Shown here in pieces: positions 1 through 7,151 of a DNA stretch of 64,000 nt; positions within the stretch are counted from its first letter, which is position 1; each line of letters begins with the position of its first letter. Source of the DNA: CAMPKL01 sp963805925 (GTDB lineage Bacteria > Acidobacteriota > Terriglobia > Bryobacterales > UBA6623). The notes under the pieces are model-generated. The model searched no databases and was not told the DNA's origin. It saw nothing but the letters and a program-made list of their open reading frames with translations. Both the position numbers and the translations under genes were made by a program. The stretch is from the NCBI GenBank assembly GCA_963805925.1, contig CAWDWB010000003.1:930001-994000 (forward strand), given 5' to 3'.

Positions 1-1424
1 GCGCCCCAGATCTTGAGCCGGGGCAGGTGTGTCGAGGCCAGAGTAAAGGCGCCGGCGTTGAGCAGGTGCTCGACGACCGCGACGGCGAAGGCGCCGCCTT
101 CTTGCGGGTCGGTGGCGGCTCCGATTTCGTCCACGATGACCAGCGATCCGCTGGTCGCTTCGGCCATGGTGCGCTTCAGGTTCTCGATATGAGCGGAGAA
201 GGTGCTGAGGCTGGCCTCGATCGACTGCAGGTCGCCGATGTCGGCGACGATGCGCGTGAACCAGGGAAACTCCGCCTCATCGGCGGGAACCGGAATGCCG
301 AACTGAGCCATGACGGCGAGCAGGCCGACCGTCTTGAGCGCGACGGTCTTGCCGCCTGCATTGGGTCCGCTGATGACCAGCGTGCGGCGTTGCTCGGAGA
401 GGTCGAGATCGAGCGGCACGGCCTTGATGCCCTGGCGCTTCAAGACGTCTTCGAGCAACGGATGCCGTGCCCAACGGAGCTTGAGGCGGGGCGCGGCTTC
501 GTCGCTGAAGCGGGGTATCGAACAGCGGAACTCCTGAGCGAAGTGGCCTCGGACGAAGACCCACTCTAACTCGGCGAGGGCGATCATCGCAGAGCGGATC
601 TCATCGCGTCGTTCGCGCAGGGCCTGAGTCATCTGGCGCAGGATACGCAGGATCTCCTGTTGCTCCTCTTCCATCAGGCGTACGAGGCGATTGTTCTCAG
701 CGATTGTCTCGAGCGGCTCGATGAAGACGGTTTGGCCGGTGCCGCTGGCCGAATGGATGACGCCGTCGACGCGTCCTTTCCAGCTGGCCTTCACCGGCAC
801 GACGGAGCGACCGTTGCGGATGGTCGAGTACGCGTCTTGCAATAGGCCGTCGTCGAAATGGCGGCGCACAAACTTCTCAAGCGAGGTTTGGATGCGCAAA
901 CGCTGCTGATCGGTCTGGCGGCGGATGCGCGCGAGTTCGGAACTGGCTTGGTCACCGAGTGTGCCGTCGGGCAGAATTTTGCCGCTGAGTTGGCGGCAGA
1001 GTTCGGCGAACTCGCCGATGCGGTCGGCGTAGGCGCCGAGCAAGGGACGGCGGCTCTTCTCGCGCCAGAGACGTTGCTTGGTTTCTTCGGCGCGGTTGAG
1101 CAGTTCGAGAACGGCGGAAATCTCGACAGGTTCGAGGACGGTCCCCTGGGTCTCAAGGCGATCGATGTAGGCGCGACAGTCTTGCAGCCCGTTGAAGCGA
1201 GGCAGAGGGGTGAGCGTGCGGCGATCCGGGGATGCGGCAGAGCGAATCCACTCCATGGCCTCGGCAACTTCGGCCAAAGAGGCGGCGGCTGTCTTGGCGC
1301 CGGGCAGGGGACCCTGCTCGGCGGCGGCATCCATCTGGGTTTGACCGAGCGGACTCGCGACGTAGCGCTGGAGAATCTCCAGCAGCGCGGGCAGTTCCAG
1401 GGCAACCAAGGCGGGGGAGATCAT
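1..1424 (-). CDS. mutS2: Endonuclease MutS2, N-terminal part (runs off the left edge)
   Basis: This is the N-terminal 474 residues of a MutS2-family protein, an ATPase that acts on recombination intermediates and, in some bacteria, on collided ribosomes. The reading frame starts at ATG 1424 (MISPALVALELPALLEIL) and stays open to the window edge. The core and lever region is followed by the Walker A loop GPNAGGKT near residue 355 and by a Walker B segment VIVDEIGAATDPQEGG further on, which identifies the MutS ATPase. The clamp, Smr and C-terminal domains expected of a roughly 780-residue protein lie outside the window. The start codon overlaps the stop of the upstream Nudix gene (ATGA), so the two are probably co-transcribed. 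No defect is visible in the part present. Confidence 0.93.
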   Translation of the reverse strand, partial: MISPALVALELPALLEILQRYVASPLGQTQMDAAAEQGPLPGAKTAAASLAEVAEAMEWIRSAASPDRRTLTPLPRFNGLQDCRAYIDRLETQGTVLEPVEISAVLELLNRAEETKQRLWREKSRRPLLGAYADRIGEFAELCRQLSGKILPDGTLGDQASSELARIRRQTDQQRLRIQTSLEKFVRRHFDDGLLQDAYSTIRNGRSVVPVKASWKGRVDGVIHSASGTGQTVFIEPLETIAENNRLVRLMEEEQQEILRILRQMTQALRERRDEIRSAMIALAELEWVFVRGHFAQEFRCSIPRFSDEAAPRLKLRWARHPLLEDVLKRQGIKAVPLDLDLSEQRRTLVISGPNAGGKTVALKTVGLLAVMAQFGIPVPADEAEFPWFTRIVADIGDLQSIEASLSTFSAHIENLKRTMAEATSGSLVIVDEIGAATDPQEGGAFAVAVVEHLLNAGAFTLASTHLPRLKIWG

Positions 1425-1861
1425 GATCGGTTCCGGTCGCGCAGGAGGAAGGCCCTCTCGATGACGGCCTCAAGGCCAGGCGTCATCGAGCGGCCAGGGA
1501 GTTCGGCTCGGTTCACCCATGCGGCTTCGGCGGCGTCGTCGCCGGCGGACAGAGTGCCGCCCACCAGTTCGCAGAGATAGTCGAGCAACACATAGTGGTA
1601 CTCGACGGCGCCGCTGTCGTCAGTCATGATGCGCTCGAATACCTCGGCGAACTGGAGAACGCGGACTTCTAGTCCGGTTTCTTCCAATACCTCCCGTCTG
1701 ACGCCTTGATCAAGGCTCTCGCCCAGTTCGAGGGCGCCGCCAGGGAAAGACCACAGGCCTTTCTGCGGTTCGTTGCCGCGCCGAACCAATAGGACGGCGT
1801 CTTGCTGCAAGACGATCGCCCCGACTCCGGCGACTGGCTGAGAGGGGTAAGCGCGGCCCAT
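1421..1861 (-). CDS. Nudix hydrolase
   Basis: A 146-residue Nudix-fold pyrophosphohydrolase. The Nudix box is intact (GALELGESLDQGVRREVLEE followed by TGL), carrying the metal-binding REVLEE glutamates. The N-terminal strand AGVGAIVLQQDAVLLVRRGN followed by a GLWSFPGG segment resembles ADP-ribose pyrophosphatase or MutT-like enzymes that act on nucleoside diphosphate derivatives. The exact substrate cannot be read from sequence. I chose ATG 1861 (MGRAYPSQ); ATG 1885 is possible, and neither has a strong ribosome-binding site. The stop overlaps the mutS2 start by four bases, suggesting one transcript. Confidence 0.9.
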   Translation of the reverse strand: MGRAYPSQPVAGVGAIVLQQDAVLLVRRGNEPQKGLWSFPGGALELGESLDQGVRREVLEETGLEVRVLQFAEVFERIMTDDSGAVEYHYVLLDYLCELVGGTLSAGDDAAEAAWVNRAELPGRSMTPGLEAVIERAFLLRDRNRS

Positions 1862-1923
1862 TCGTCTTCGATTGGAGCATAACAAAGGGGTTCGGACGGC
1901 TTGCTATGCTAGGCATCGAGCCC

Positions 1924-2307
1924 ATGACGATCTTGTCGCGACGACTTGTCCTGCTCAGCGCCCTCGGCTTCGGCGGCACGGCTTGGGGCAAGGATAAGAA
2001 ACGAAAGAAGAAAACGGGCCGCAAAGGCGGACCGCTGGGCCTGCTGTCGGGAACGGTGTTTCACCCCGAGGGGCTATCTTTTCCGGGCGTGACAGTGACG
2101 GCCTACGCGACGGAAGGCGGAAAGGATAAGTGGGAAGGCCTGACAGACGGGCGTGGGGAGTATGCGCTGCGCGTTCCAGCGACGACCGAAGGCGTCACTT
2201 ACCGATTGAAGGCGGAAGCCAAGGGAATGGAGCCGCAGGAAAGGGAATTGACGGCCTACGAGGCGCAGCGGACGACGGCCAATTTTCGGCTGACGGCTGC
2301 TAAGTGA
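1924..2307 (+). CDS. Secreted carboxypeptidase-regulatory-like (beta-sandwich) protein
   Basis: A 127-residue exported protein. The N-terminus (MTILSRRLVLLSALGFGGTA) has a twin-arginine followed by a hydrophobic stretch. A lysine-rich linker (KDKKRKKKTGRKGG) leads into one carboxypeptidase-regulatory-like or CnaB-like beta sandwich: LSGTVFHPEGLSFPGVTVTA, then TDGRGEYALRVPA. Such domains are common in acidobacterial secreted proteins, where they serve as adhesion or scaffold modules. ATG 1924 is preferred to 1906 because it puts the arginines at the start of the signal sequence. The next gene encodes a similar small secreted protein, so the two may be co-expressed. No specific function is assigned. 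Confidence 0.75.
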   Translation: MTILSRRLVLLSALGFGGTAWGKDKKRKKKTGRKGGPLGLLSGTVFHPEGLSFPGVTVTAYATEGGKDKWEGLTDGRGEYALRVPATTEGVTYRLKAEAKGMEPQERELTAYEAQRTTANFRLTAAK

Positions 2308-2360
2308 AACGGCGGAACGATTCAGGCTGGTAGGACGTCCAACAGCTAGGAGAGGAAATC

Positions 2361-2738
2361 ATGAGACTGCCCAAATTGCGGAATACATTGGTCCTTGCGG
2401 CGCTGCTAGCGGCACTGACCTCCAGCGCCGCTCTGGGCCAGGGCATCTTCGACAAGTACAAGAAGAAAGAGGCCCCGACGCGGTCCGTGAACGGCCTGGT
2501 AACGGACGAGGCGGAAGTCGCCTTGCACGCCGTGGTGCAGTTGAAGAACATGCGCACGCTGGACGTGAAATCCTTCCATACGGATGACGCTGGTAAGTAC
2601 TACTTCTACGGCCTCGATCCGAACATCGACTACGAACTGCGTGCCTATGCCGATGGCTATGAGGCCAAGATTCGTAAAATCAGCAGTTTTGACGACCGCA
2701 TGGAGTTGTTCTACGCCTTCGAACTGAAGAAGGAGTAG
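2361..2738 (+). CDS. Small secreted carboxypeptidase-regulatory-like protein
   Basis: A 125-residue protein with a clear Sec signal peptide (MRLPKLRNTLVLAALLAALT, cleavage near ALGQ). One beta-sandwich domain of the carboxypeptidase regulatory family follows: VNGLVTDEAEVALHAVVQLK, then TDDAGKYYFYGLDPNIDYEL, where the D-x-G-x-Y/F-x-F pattern is typical. A strong ribosome-binding site AGGAGAGG lies at 2348-2355, five bases before ATG. It sits between another domain of this type (1924) and a thioredoxin-fold lipoprotein whose ribosome-binding site lies inside this gene's last codons. Probably a periplasmic or surface structural protein; its role is unknown. Confidence 0.82.
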   Translation: MRLPKLRNTLVLAALLAALTSSAALGQGIFDKYKKKEAPTRSVNGLVTDEAEVALHAVVQLKNMRTLDVKSFHTDDAGKYYFYGLDPNIDYELRAYADGYEAKIRKISSFDDRMELFYAFELKKE

Positions 2739-2742
2739 TCGA

Positions 2743-3216
2743 ATCCGGTCGCTCCGCGCAGCCTGGTTTGTGCTCTTGCTCGCTTCGTTGGGCTGTACGA
2801 CTCCCGCAGCGGTGCGGGATCTGACCAGCGACGGTTGGCAGAAGCTAATCGAGAGCCGGGAGACGCCGACGGTCGTCTACGCCTGGGCGAGTTGGTCGCG
2901 GGAATCCGTGGAACTGCTGCCGACAATCCTGGAGTTGGAAGGCGAATACGAAGGACGCGGCGTCGAGTTCGTCTACGTTTCGCTGGATGTCGATGACCCG
3001 GCGGCCGCGCAGACGCTAATGCGCGAGTTGGACGGCCCGCCTTTCTACCGCATAGCCGCCCCGTTGGAAGAGGCCGCTGCGGCGCTGGGGATCAGTGAGC
3101 CGCCAGCAATGATTGTTTATCGCCCAGCCGCGGTCCAGACGACGATCCAGGGAGATTTGCTGTCTCCAGAAAATGCCGAAGCGCTGGTCGAAGCGTTAGT
3201 GGCCAATCACCTGTAA
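2743..3216 (+). CDS. Thioredoxin-fold lipoprotein lacking the CXXC motif, possible ATC start
   Basis: The body resembles a TlpA/thioredoxin-like domain: TPTVVYAWASWSRESVELLP, then VEFVYVSLDVDD and a cis-Pro-like segment SEPPAMIVYRP. The redox pair is gone: at the position of WCxxC the protein has W-S-R-E-S, so both cysteines are serines, which rules out dithiol chemistry. The frame has no ATG, GTG or TTG upstream of GTG 2770, and that start leaves only eight residues before the lipobox cysteine. An ATC at 2743, seven bases after AAGGAG (2730-2735), would give MRSLRAAWFVLLLASLGC, a good lipoprotein signal. I annotate from ATC as an inference; GTG 2770 is the conventional choice. The 3' end overlaps the convergent 3196-3429 gene by 21 bases. 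Confidence 0.75.
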   Translation: MRSLRAAWFVLLLASLGCTTPAAVRDLTSDGWQKLIESRETPTVVYAWASWSRESVELLPTILELEGEYEGRGVEFVYVSLDVDDPAAAQTLMRELDGPPFYRIAAPLEEAAAALGISEPPAMIVYRPAAVQTTIQGDLLSPENAEALVEALVANHL

Positions 3217-3429
3217 GTCGATGACATAGAGTCCGTCGCCGGAACATTCGCAACCGGCAACACGGGCTCGGGCGGGCTCCTGAGAATCGGCCTGGCGTTC
3301 CGCCAGTTCTACGATGGCTCCGATCCGCAGCGGCAAGAAGCCACGCAGCCGGATGGCTCCGTCCTGCCTGCTCAGGAAACGAGGCCGATAAGGAGTCTTG
3401 CGGCCGGCAATATCGCAATGAAGGAGCAT
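3196..3429 (-). CDS. PilZ-like small protein, downstream of a PilZ gene
   Basis: A 77-residue protein starting at ATG 3427-3429, five bases after the stop of the PilZ gene and on the same strand. The sequence (DGAIRLRGFLPLRIGAIVEL, then ARARVAGCECSGDGLYVIDL) reads like the second half of a PilZ beta barrel: 'lplpvGs.v.l ... V..c ... yrvgv'. It lacks the RxxxR and D/NxSxxG residues that hold c-di-GMP. It could be a degenerate non-binding PilZ partner or a separate small family. The reading frame also extends upstream inside the PilZ gene, but that part has no coding character. Its tail overlaps the convergent lipoprotein gene. Confidence 0.55.
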   Translation of the reverse strand: MLLHCDIAGRKTPYRPRFLSRQDGAIRLRGFLPLRIGAIVELAERQADSQEPARARVAGCECSGDGLYVIDLQVIGH

Positions 3430-3434
3430 GGGCG

Positions 3435-3806
3435 CTAGTGGAGCTCCAAACTGGCGGCGATGGGTACGCGGTAGGTCTCGCAGAGTTCGACTCCGACGAT
3501 GAATTGGGAACTGGACGGTCTGGAATGGCGCACGACGGCTCGGCAAATGCCGTCGTCGCGGCGTATGCCGATGATGTCGCCGGGATCGAGGCGATGGCTT
3601 CCCCGAAAGGCGACGCCATGTTCGGAAAAGTTGATCATCTCGACGCGGGCGTGGCGTGCCTGGCTGCTTTCGTCTCGCCAGGTAATCGCCAGCTCGCCGG
3701 AAGCGGTTTCACGCGGTTCTGAGCGGCGCTCGAATAGTACCCGACGCACGCCGAACCGGCTCAGGGCCGTTTGGACCCACGCCAATGGACTTTTTCCCGA
3801 CTGCAC
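3435..3806 (-). CDS. PilZ domain protein (c-di-GMP receptor)
   Basis: A 123-residue single-domain PilZ protein. The c-di-GMP binding signature is present: R28-x3-R32 within FERRSEPRE, and N59-x-S61-x2-G64 within INFSEHGVAF. The usual barrel follows (LDPGDIIGIRRDDGICRAVV, then FIVGVEL). PilZ proteins bind cyclic di-GMP and change motility, exopolysaccharide or secretion through a partner. Here the partner is not obvious, but the next gene on the strand is a small PilZ-like protein. There is no signal peptide or membrane segment, so it acts in the cytoplasm. Confidence 0.87.
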   Translation of the reverse strand: MQSGKSPLAWVQTALSRFGVRRVLFERRSEPRETASGELAITWRDESSQARHARVEMINFSEHGVAFRGSHRLDPGDIIGIRRDDGICRAVVRHSRPSSSQFIVGVELCETYRVPIAASLELH

Positions 3807-3920
3807 GTGTTGAGCATGCCTTCGATGGTTCTAAGCTGTACATTGGGATAAGTCAGCACGCCGGTAGTACGGAAGTCCTATACGACGCAGGGGTTCATCC
3901 CTAGTGCTGGGCGGGGTCTG

Positions 3921-3949
3921 TTGCGCCGTGTAAGCGGCCAAGATACGAT
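3921..3949 (+). promoter_or_regulatory. Candidate sigma-70 promoter for the tRNA
   Basis: TTGCGC at 3921-3926 and TACGAT at 3944-3949 are separated by 17 bases and lie about 26 bases upstream of the tRNA. The hexamers match consensus at 3/6 and 4/6, and the spacing is ideal. This is inferred from sequence only. Confidence 0.45.
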
Positions 3950-3975
3950 GGGTTGAGCGCTTCACGCGCTCACAT

Positions 3976-4051
3976 CCCGGGGTAGCTCAGTGGTTAGAGC
4001 GAGGGACTCATAACCCCTAGGTCGGTGGTTCAACTCCACTCCCCGGGACCA
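3976..4051 (+). tRNA. tRNA-Met (anticodon CAT), CCA encoded
   Basis: A full cloverleaf of 76 bases. The acceptor CCCGGGG (3976-3982) pairs with CCCCGGG (4041-4047), followed by discriminator A and an encoded CCA (4049-4051). The D stem is GCTC/GAGC. The anticodon loop is CTCATAA with CAT, and the anticodon stem has one A-C mismatch at 31-39. The T arm is GGTGG-TTCAACT-CCACT. The first base pairs with position 72, and the anticodon stem lacks the three consecutive G-C pairs of an initiator. It is therefore an elongator Met tRNA, or an Ile2 tRNA if modified by TilS. A weak promoter is visible upstream. Confidence 0.95.
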
Positions 4052-4129
4052 ATACTTCCACGTAAATTGAACCGGCCGGCGCCGGACATCGTATGCTCTT
4101 GTGTGGCACGGTGGCTGCCGTGAGCGCTT

Positions 4130-4531
4130 ATGGAAGATTCCGACCCAGTCGCGATGAGTTCTATTGAGGAACACCCGGGGGAAAGAGTCTTCTGTCCCGA
4201 CTGCGGCGGCTCCATGGCGGTGGAGGACCGTTTTTGCGGAAGCTGCCGCTGGGATGCCGAAAATCCGGAGCTCCACACGGGGCGCAGCTTGCCGTCAAGC
4301 CCCAGAAGCCTGGGGCCGCCGTCGGACAAGAGCCGCATGACCACGCTGCTGTTGTGCGTGTTTGGCGGTTTCCTGGGACTCCACCGGTTCTATGTGGGGC
4401 GGGTGTGGTCAGGCGTGCTGTGGTTCGTGACGTTTGGGCTGTTCTCGGTCGGCTGGATTTACGATCTCGTGATAGTCGCCACCGGGGAGTTCGTCGACGA
4501 TCAGGGCAAACGGGTGCTTTACTGGGAGTAG
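4130..4531 (+). CDS. TM2 domain membrane protein with N-terminal zinc ribbon
   Basis: A 133-residue protein. Residues 20-40 form a short zinc ribbon with C22-x2-C25 and C36-x2-C39 (FCPDCGG ... RFCGSC). A linker of about 30 residues leads to a TM2 domain (residues 70-117): two helices joined by the typical GxHRFYVGR turn (FGGFLGLHRFYVGRVWSGVL), then a second helix. TM2 proteins are small membrane proteins of poorly known function. A zinc ribbon fused to TM2 is a common bacterial arrangement. ATG 4130 has an alternative in-frame start at codon 9. The end overlaps the convergent IclR gene by 13 bases. Confidence 0.85.
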   Translation: MEDSDPVAMSSIEEHPGERVFCPDCGGSMAVEDRFCGSCRWDAENPELHTGRSLPSSPRSLGPPSDKSRMTTLLLCVFGGFLGLHRFYVGRVWSGVLWFVTFGLFSVGWIYDLVIVATGEFVDDQGKRVLYWE

Positions 4532-5352
4532 GACTCCGTGGTCTCGCCCCGATAGCCGAGCTTCTGCGAGAGGTCTTCGGCGGCGCTCATGGCCAGCAGC
4601 GCCATTTCCGGCACAGCCTCTTTGGTCACTCTGAAAGTGGGCCCGGCGATGCTCAGCGCAGCAATGACTTTACCAGTGCAGTCCCAAACCGGCGCTCCGA
4701 TGCAGCGGAGCCCTTCTTCAAACTCCTCATCATCCATGGCATAGCCCTTTTCGCGCACTTGCTGTAGATGGACGCGGAGCATGTGCAGGCTGGTGATGGT
4801 CTTTCGCGTGTGACCGCGCAGCATCTGCTTGGTTACGATCACTTCCAACTCGGCGTCGTCCATGAACGCCAGGATGCACTTGCCGACGGAAGTGCAGTAC
4901 ATCTCGACCCGGCGTCCTACCGTCGACGGCGTTCGCAGAGCCCGTGGGCTCTCGGCGTTGGCTACGGAGAGCATTTTGCCGTCGTGGAGCACGCACAGGT
5001 GGGCCGTCTCACCCGTTTCGGCTACTAGGCGGCGTAGGAATGGAGCGGCGAGTTCGGGAACGTCGCGGTTGGCGCGCGCGCTCCAACCCAGCTCGAACAG
5101 CCTCAGACCCAGTTGGTATTTCGAGTTCCGCGGATTCCGTTCGACAAAACGCTGCCGTTCGAGCACCATCAGAAGCCGGTGGACGGTGCTCTTATGCAGG
5201 TCGAGATGCTCGGCGATCTCGCTTAAAGTCAGTTGGGGTCCGTGGCCATGAAGAGCATCGAGAACGCCGAAGGCGCGCTCGATCACGCGGACTTTGTACT
5301 TTTCACCGCCAGAGTTGGTTGAGCTGGCGCTGTCTTTGGTGACGAGATGCAT
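4519..5352 (-). CDS. IclR family transcriptional regulator
   Basis: A 277-residue regulator with the IclR architecture. A winged helix-turn-helix spans residues 25-85 (LTLSEIAEHLDLHKSTVHRL is the recognition region). The C-terminal ligand-binding domain includes ETAHLCVLHDGKMLSVANAE, YCTSVGKCILAF and CIGAPVWDCTGKVIAALSIA. IclR proteins usually control catabolic operons and sense small carboxylates or sugar acids. The nearest candidate target is the Tat-exported oxidoreductase gene (5632-7092) directly upstream on the same strand. The 279-base gap between them holds a long inverted repeat (5521-5575) that could be an operator. The ligand is unknown. Confidence 0.92.
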   Translation of the reverse strand: MHLVTKDSASSTNSGGEKYKVRVIERAFGVLDALHGHGPQLTLSEIAEHLDLHKSTVHRLLMVLERQRFVERNPRNSKYQLGLRLFELGWSARANRDVPELAAPFLRRLVAETGETAHLCVLHDGKMLSVANAESPRALRTPSTVGRRVEMYCTSVGKCILAFMDDAELEVIVTKQMLRGHTRKTITSLHMLRVHLQQVREKGYAMDDEEFEEGLRCIGAPVWDCTGKVIAALSIAGPTFRVTKEAVPEMALLAMSAAEDLSQKLGYRGETTESYSQ

Positions 5353-5520
5353 TACGATTTCCCCGCCTTGCTGGCTGGGTGAAGTGTAGAACCGTCATAT
5401 TTTCGGGTCAAGCTAGACCCCGTGAACCGGAGGGTCGTTGAATACCGGCGAACGTAGGCCTTTTGGAATCAGGACGAAGCGCGCAAATCGGATCAGCCAT
5501 TGTATATCGAAGAGCGGGTT

Positions 5521-5575
5521 GCGGTTTCACCGTGTGAGACGGGTTCTCTGTTTTTTGGCAGCCTGGTGAAACCGC
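5521..5575. repeat. 11-bp inverted repeat upstream of the iclR-type gene
   Basis: GCGGTTTCACC at 5521-5531 and its exact complement GGTGAAACCGC at 5565-5575 are separated by 33 bases. A third related half-site, GTGAGAC (5534-5540), forms an imperfect palindrome with the left arm (GTTTCAC-CGT-GTGAGAC). The 5353-5631 gap has no gene. It lies downstream of the 5632-7092 oxidoreductase and upstream of the IclR gene. The repeat may be an operator for IclR autoregulation or a hairpin ending the oxidoreductase transcript; no U-tract follows on the minus strand. Confidence 0.55.
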
Positions 5576-5631
5576 CCGTCGACGTCTGCAGACGGGACGA
5601 TGGCGGCAGCGGATGTCGGCAAATTCATGAC

Positions 5632-7092
5632 CTAATCGGCGTCGGGAGAGCTGGAGCGCGCTTGGCTCATCTGCACGCCGTCGAGGCCCATCGCTTCAAT
5701 TTCAGAGAAGTAAATCTTGCGCTCTTGATCCATGGCCAGGTTCGAGAGCATGACGGCGATGGAGTCCTGTAGGCCGACTTCGATGTCGGACTTCGGCTTG
5801 GCGCCGGTGAGCACGCAGTCGAGGAAGCTGGCGAGTTCCTGGTACTCCTCGTGGACCGAAGCGGTCGGCGCCAGGATGCCTTTGCGATACATCCAGCGCT
5901 TGGCGTACTCGACTTCTTTGGCGATGAAGCCGACTTCGCCCGAGTCGAGGTCAACCATGTTGGGGACGATGGCGTAGCCTTCACCCTGCTCCAGGGTATC
6001 GGAGGCCATGGTGGCGCCGGCGGTCCAGACTTCCCCACCCTTAGCTTCGTCGCCCATGTGCTGCGGCATGGGATCGAGATAGAGCATGCCGTCGCCGTTG
6101 GGGACGAGGCTGATTTCGATGGCGCCGTCGGTGCCCAGGATGACTTCGCGGCAACTGTCGCCGGGGCCGCGGCGGCCTTGCTGGTGGCGATTGGTAGTGA
6201 TCGAGCTGTACTGCAACTTCTCGCCGCCGGGGTACTCGAAGACCAGCTGGATGTTGTCGAAGACCGTGCGACCGTCCTTCCAGTAATCGATTCCGCCGAC
6301 GCCCATCACGCTTTGGGGAGTCGAACCGATGAACCAGTCGGCGACGTCGACTTGATGCGACATCAGCTCAGCGGCTAGACCGCCCGAGTACTGGCGATAC
6401 ATGCGCCAGTTGATCTGCTCTTCCATCTCGGGCGAGGCGGTGCGGCGCCAATTGCCGTTGCGGTGCCATTGGGCCTGGACGTGGGTGACCTTGCCGATGG
6501 CGCCATCGTCGATGAGCTTCTTGGCGGCGTGGTAGAACTCGCTGTAGCGGCGCTGCAGACCGACTTGGATGACCTGGTCAGGGTGAGCCTCGTGCAAGGC
6601 GCGCAGGCCGTGCACTTCAGCCGGAGTGAAGACGAGAGACTTTTCGCAGAAGACGTGCTTGCCTGCTTCGAGAGCGGCCTTCATGACGGGATAATGCATG
6701 AAGAGCGGAACGGTAATGAAGACGGCTTCGACGTTGGGGTCCGCTAACAGTTCGTTGTAGTCGGTGTAGGGTTTCGGAGGCGTGCCGTCGGGCTTGCCAC
6801 GGAAGATGTCCATCGCCTTGTCGAGGTTGGGCTGATAGATGTCGCAGATGGCCACGCACTCGCCGGTCGGCACGTGCTGCAAGTGGCGGTCTAACAGCCC
6901 ATAGCCGCGGCTGCCGGGGCCGATGAAGCCGTACTGAACTTTTTCCTCAGCGGCCTTGGCCTTTTTGACCAGGGGTGTCTCAGACGTCACCAAGGCAGCA
7001 GCGGCAGTGACGGCGGCAGCGGTCTTGACGAAGCTGCGGCGGTTGACGTTGGTCTGGGCAGGAGCGGTTGGGGTTCTGTGATCAGTCGGCAT
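5632..7092 (-). CDS. Tat-exported Gfo/Idh/MocA family oxidoreductase
   Basis: A 486-residue NAD(P)-dependent oxidoreductase of the Gfo/Idh/MocA family. It has a twin-arginine signal (residues 17-23, NRRSFVK, followed by an Ala-rich h-region), so it should fold in the cytoplasm and act in the periplasm. The Rossmann part begins VQYGFIGPGSRGYGLLDRHL. The conserved EKxx lysine segment is HVFCEKSL, and the C-terminal sheet contains the GGLAAELMSHQVDVADWF substrate-site helix. Exported members typically act on sugars, inositols or amino sugars, often with a bound cofactor; the substrate is not predictable. An IclR regulator lies downstream. ATG 7092 is well placed before the Tat motif. Confidence 0.92.
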   Translation of the reverse strand: MPTDHRTPTAPAQTNVNRRSFVKTAAAVTAAAALVTSETPLVKKAKAAEEKVQYGFIGPGSRGYGLLDRHLQHVPTGECVAICDIYQPNLDKAMDIFRGKPDGTPPKPYTDYNELLADPNVEAVFITVPLFMHYPVMKAALEAGKHVFCEKSLVFTPAEVHGLRALHEAHPDQVIQVGLQRRYSEFYHAAKKLIDDGAIGKVTHVQAQWHRNGNWRRTASPEMEEQINWRMYRQYSGGLAAELMSHQVDVADWFIGSTPQSVMGVGGIDYWKDGRTVFDNIQLVFEYPGGEKLQYSSITTNRHQQGRRGPGDSCREVILGTDGAIEISLVPNGDGMLYLDPMPQHMGDEAKGGEVWTAGATMASDTLEQGEGYAIVPNMVDLDSGEVGFIAKEVEYAKRWMYRKGILAPTASVHEEYQELASFLDCVLTGAKPKSDIEVGLQDSIAVMLSNLAMDQERKIYFSEIEAMGLDGVQMSQARSSSPDAD

Positions 7093-7151
7093 GGCGTCCT
7101 CGTAAGCTATTGGATTTTAGAGAGATACCCACGCGTATTCTAGGCGAGGGA

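Noticed and set aside
3962..4344. Minus-strand frames of 104 codons over the tRNA region
   Set aside because: They run through a well-formed tRNA and the TM2 gene and have no coding signal.
5353..5520. A gene in the gap upstream of the IclR gene
   Set aside because: Short frames there overlap the inverted repeat and lack any coding character.
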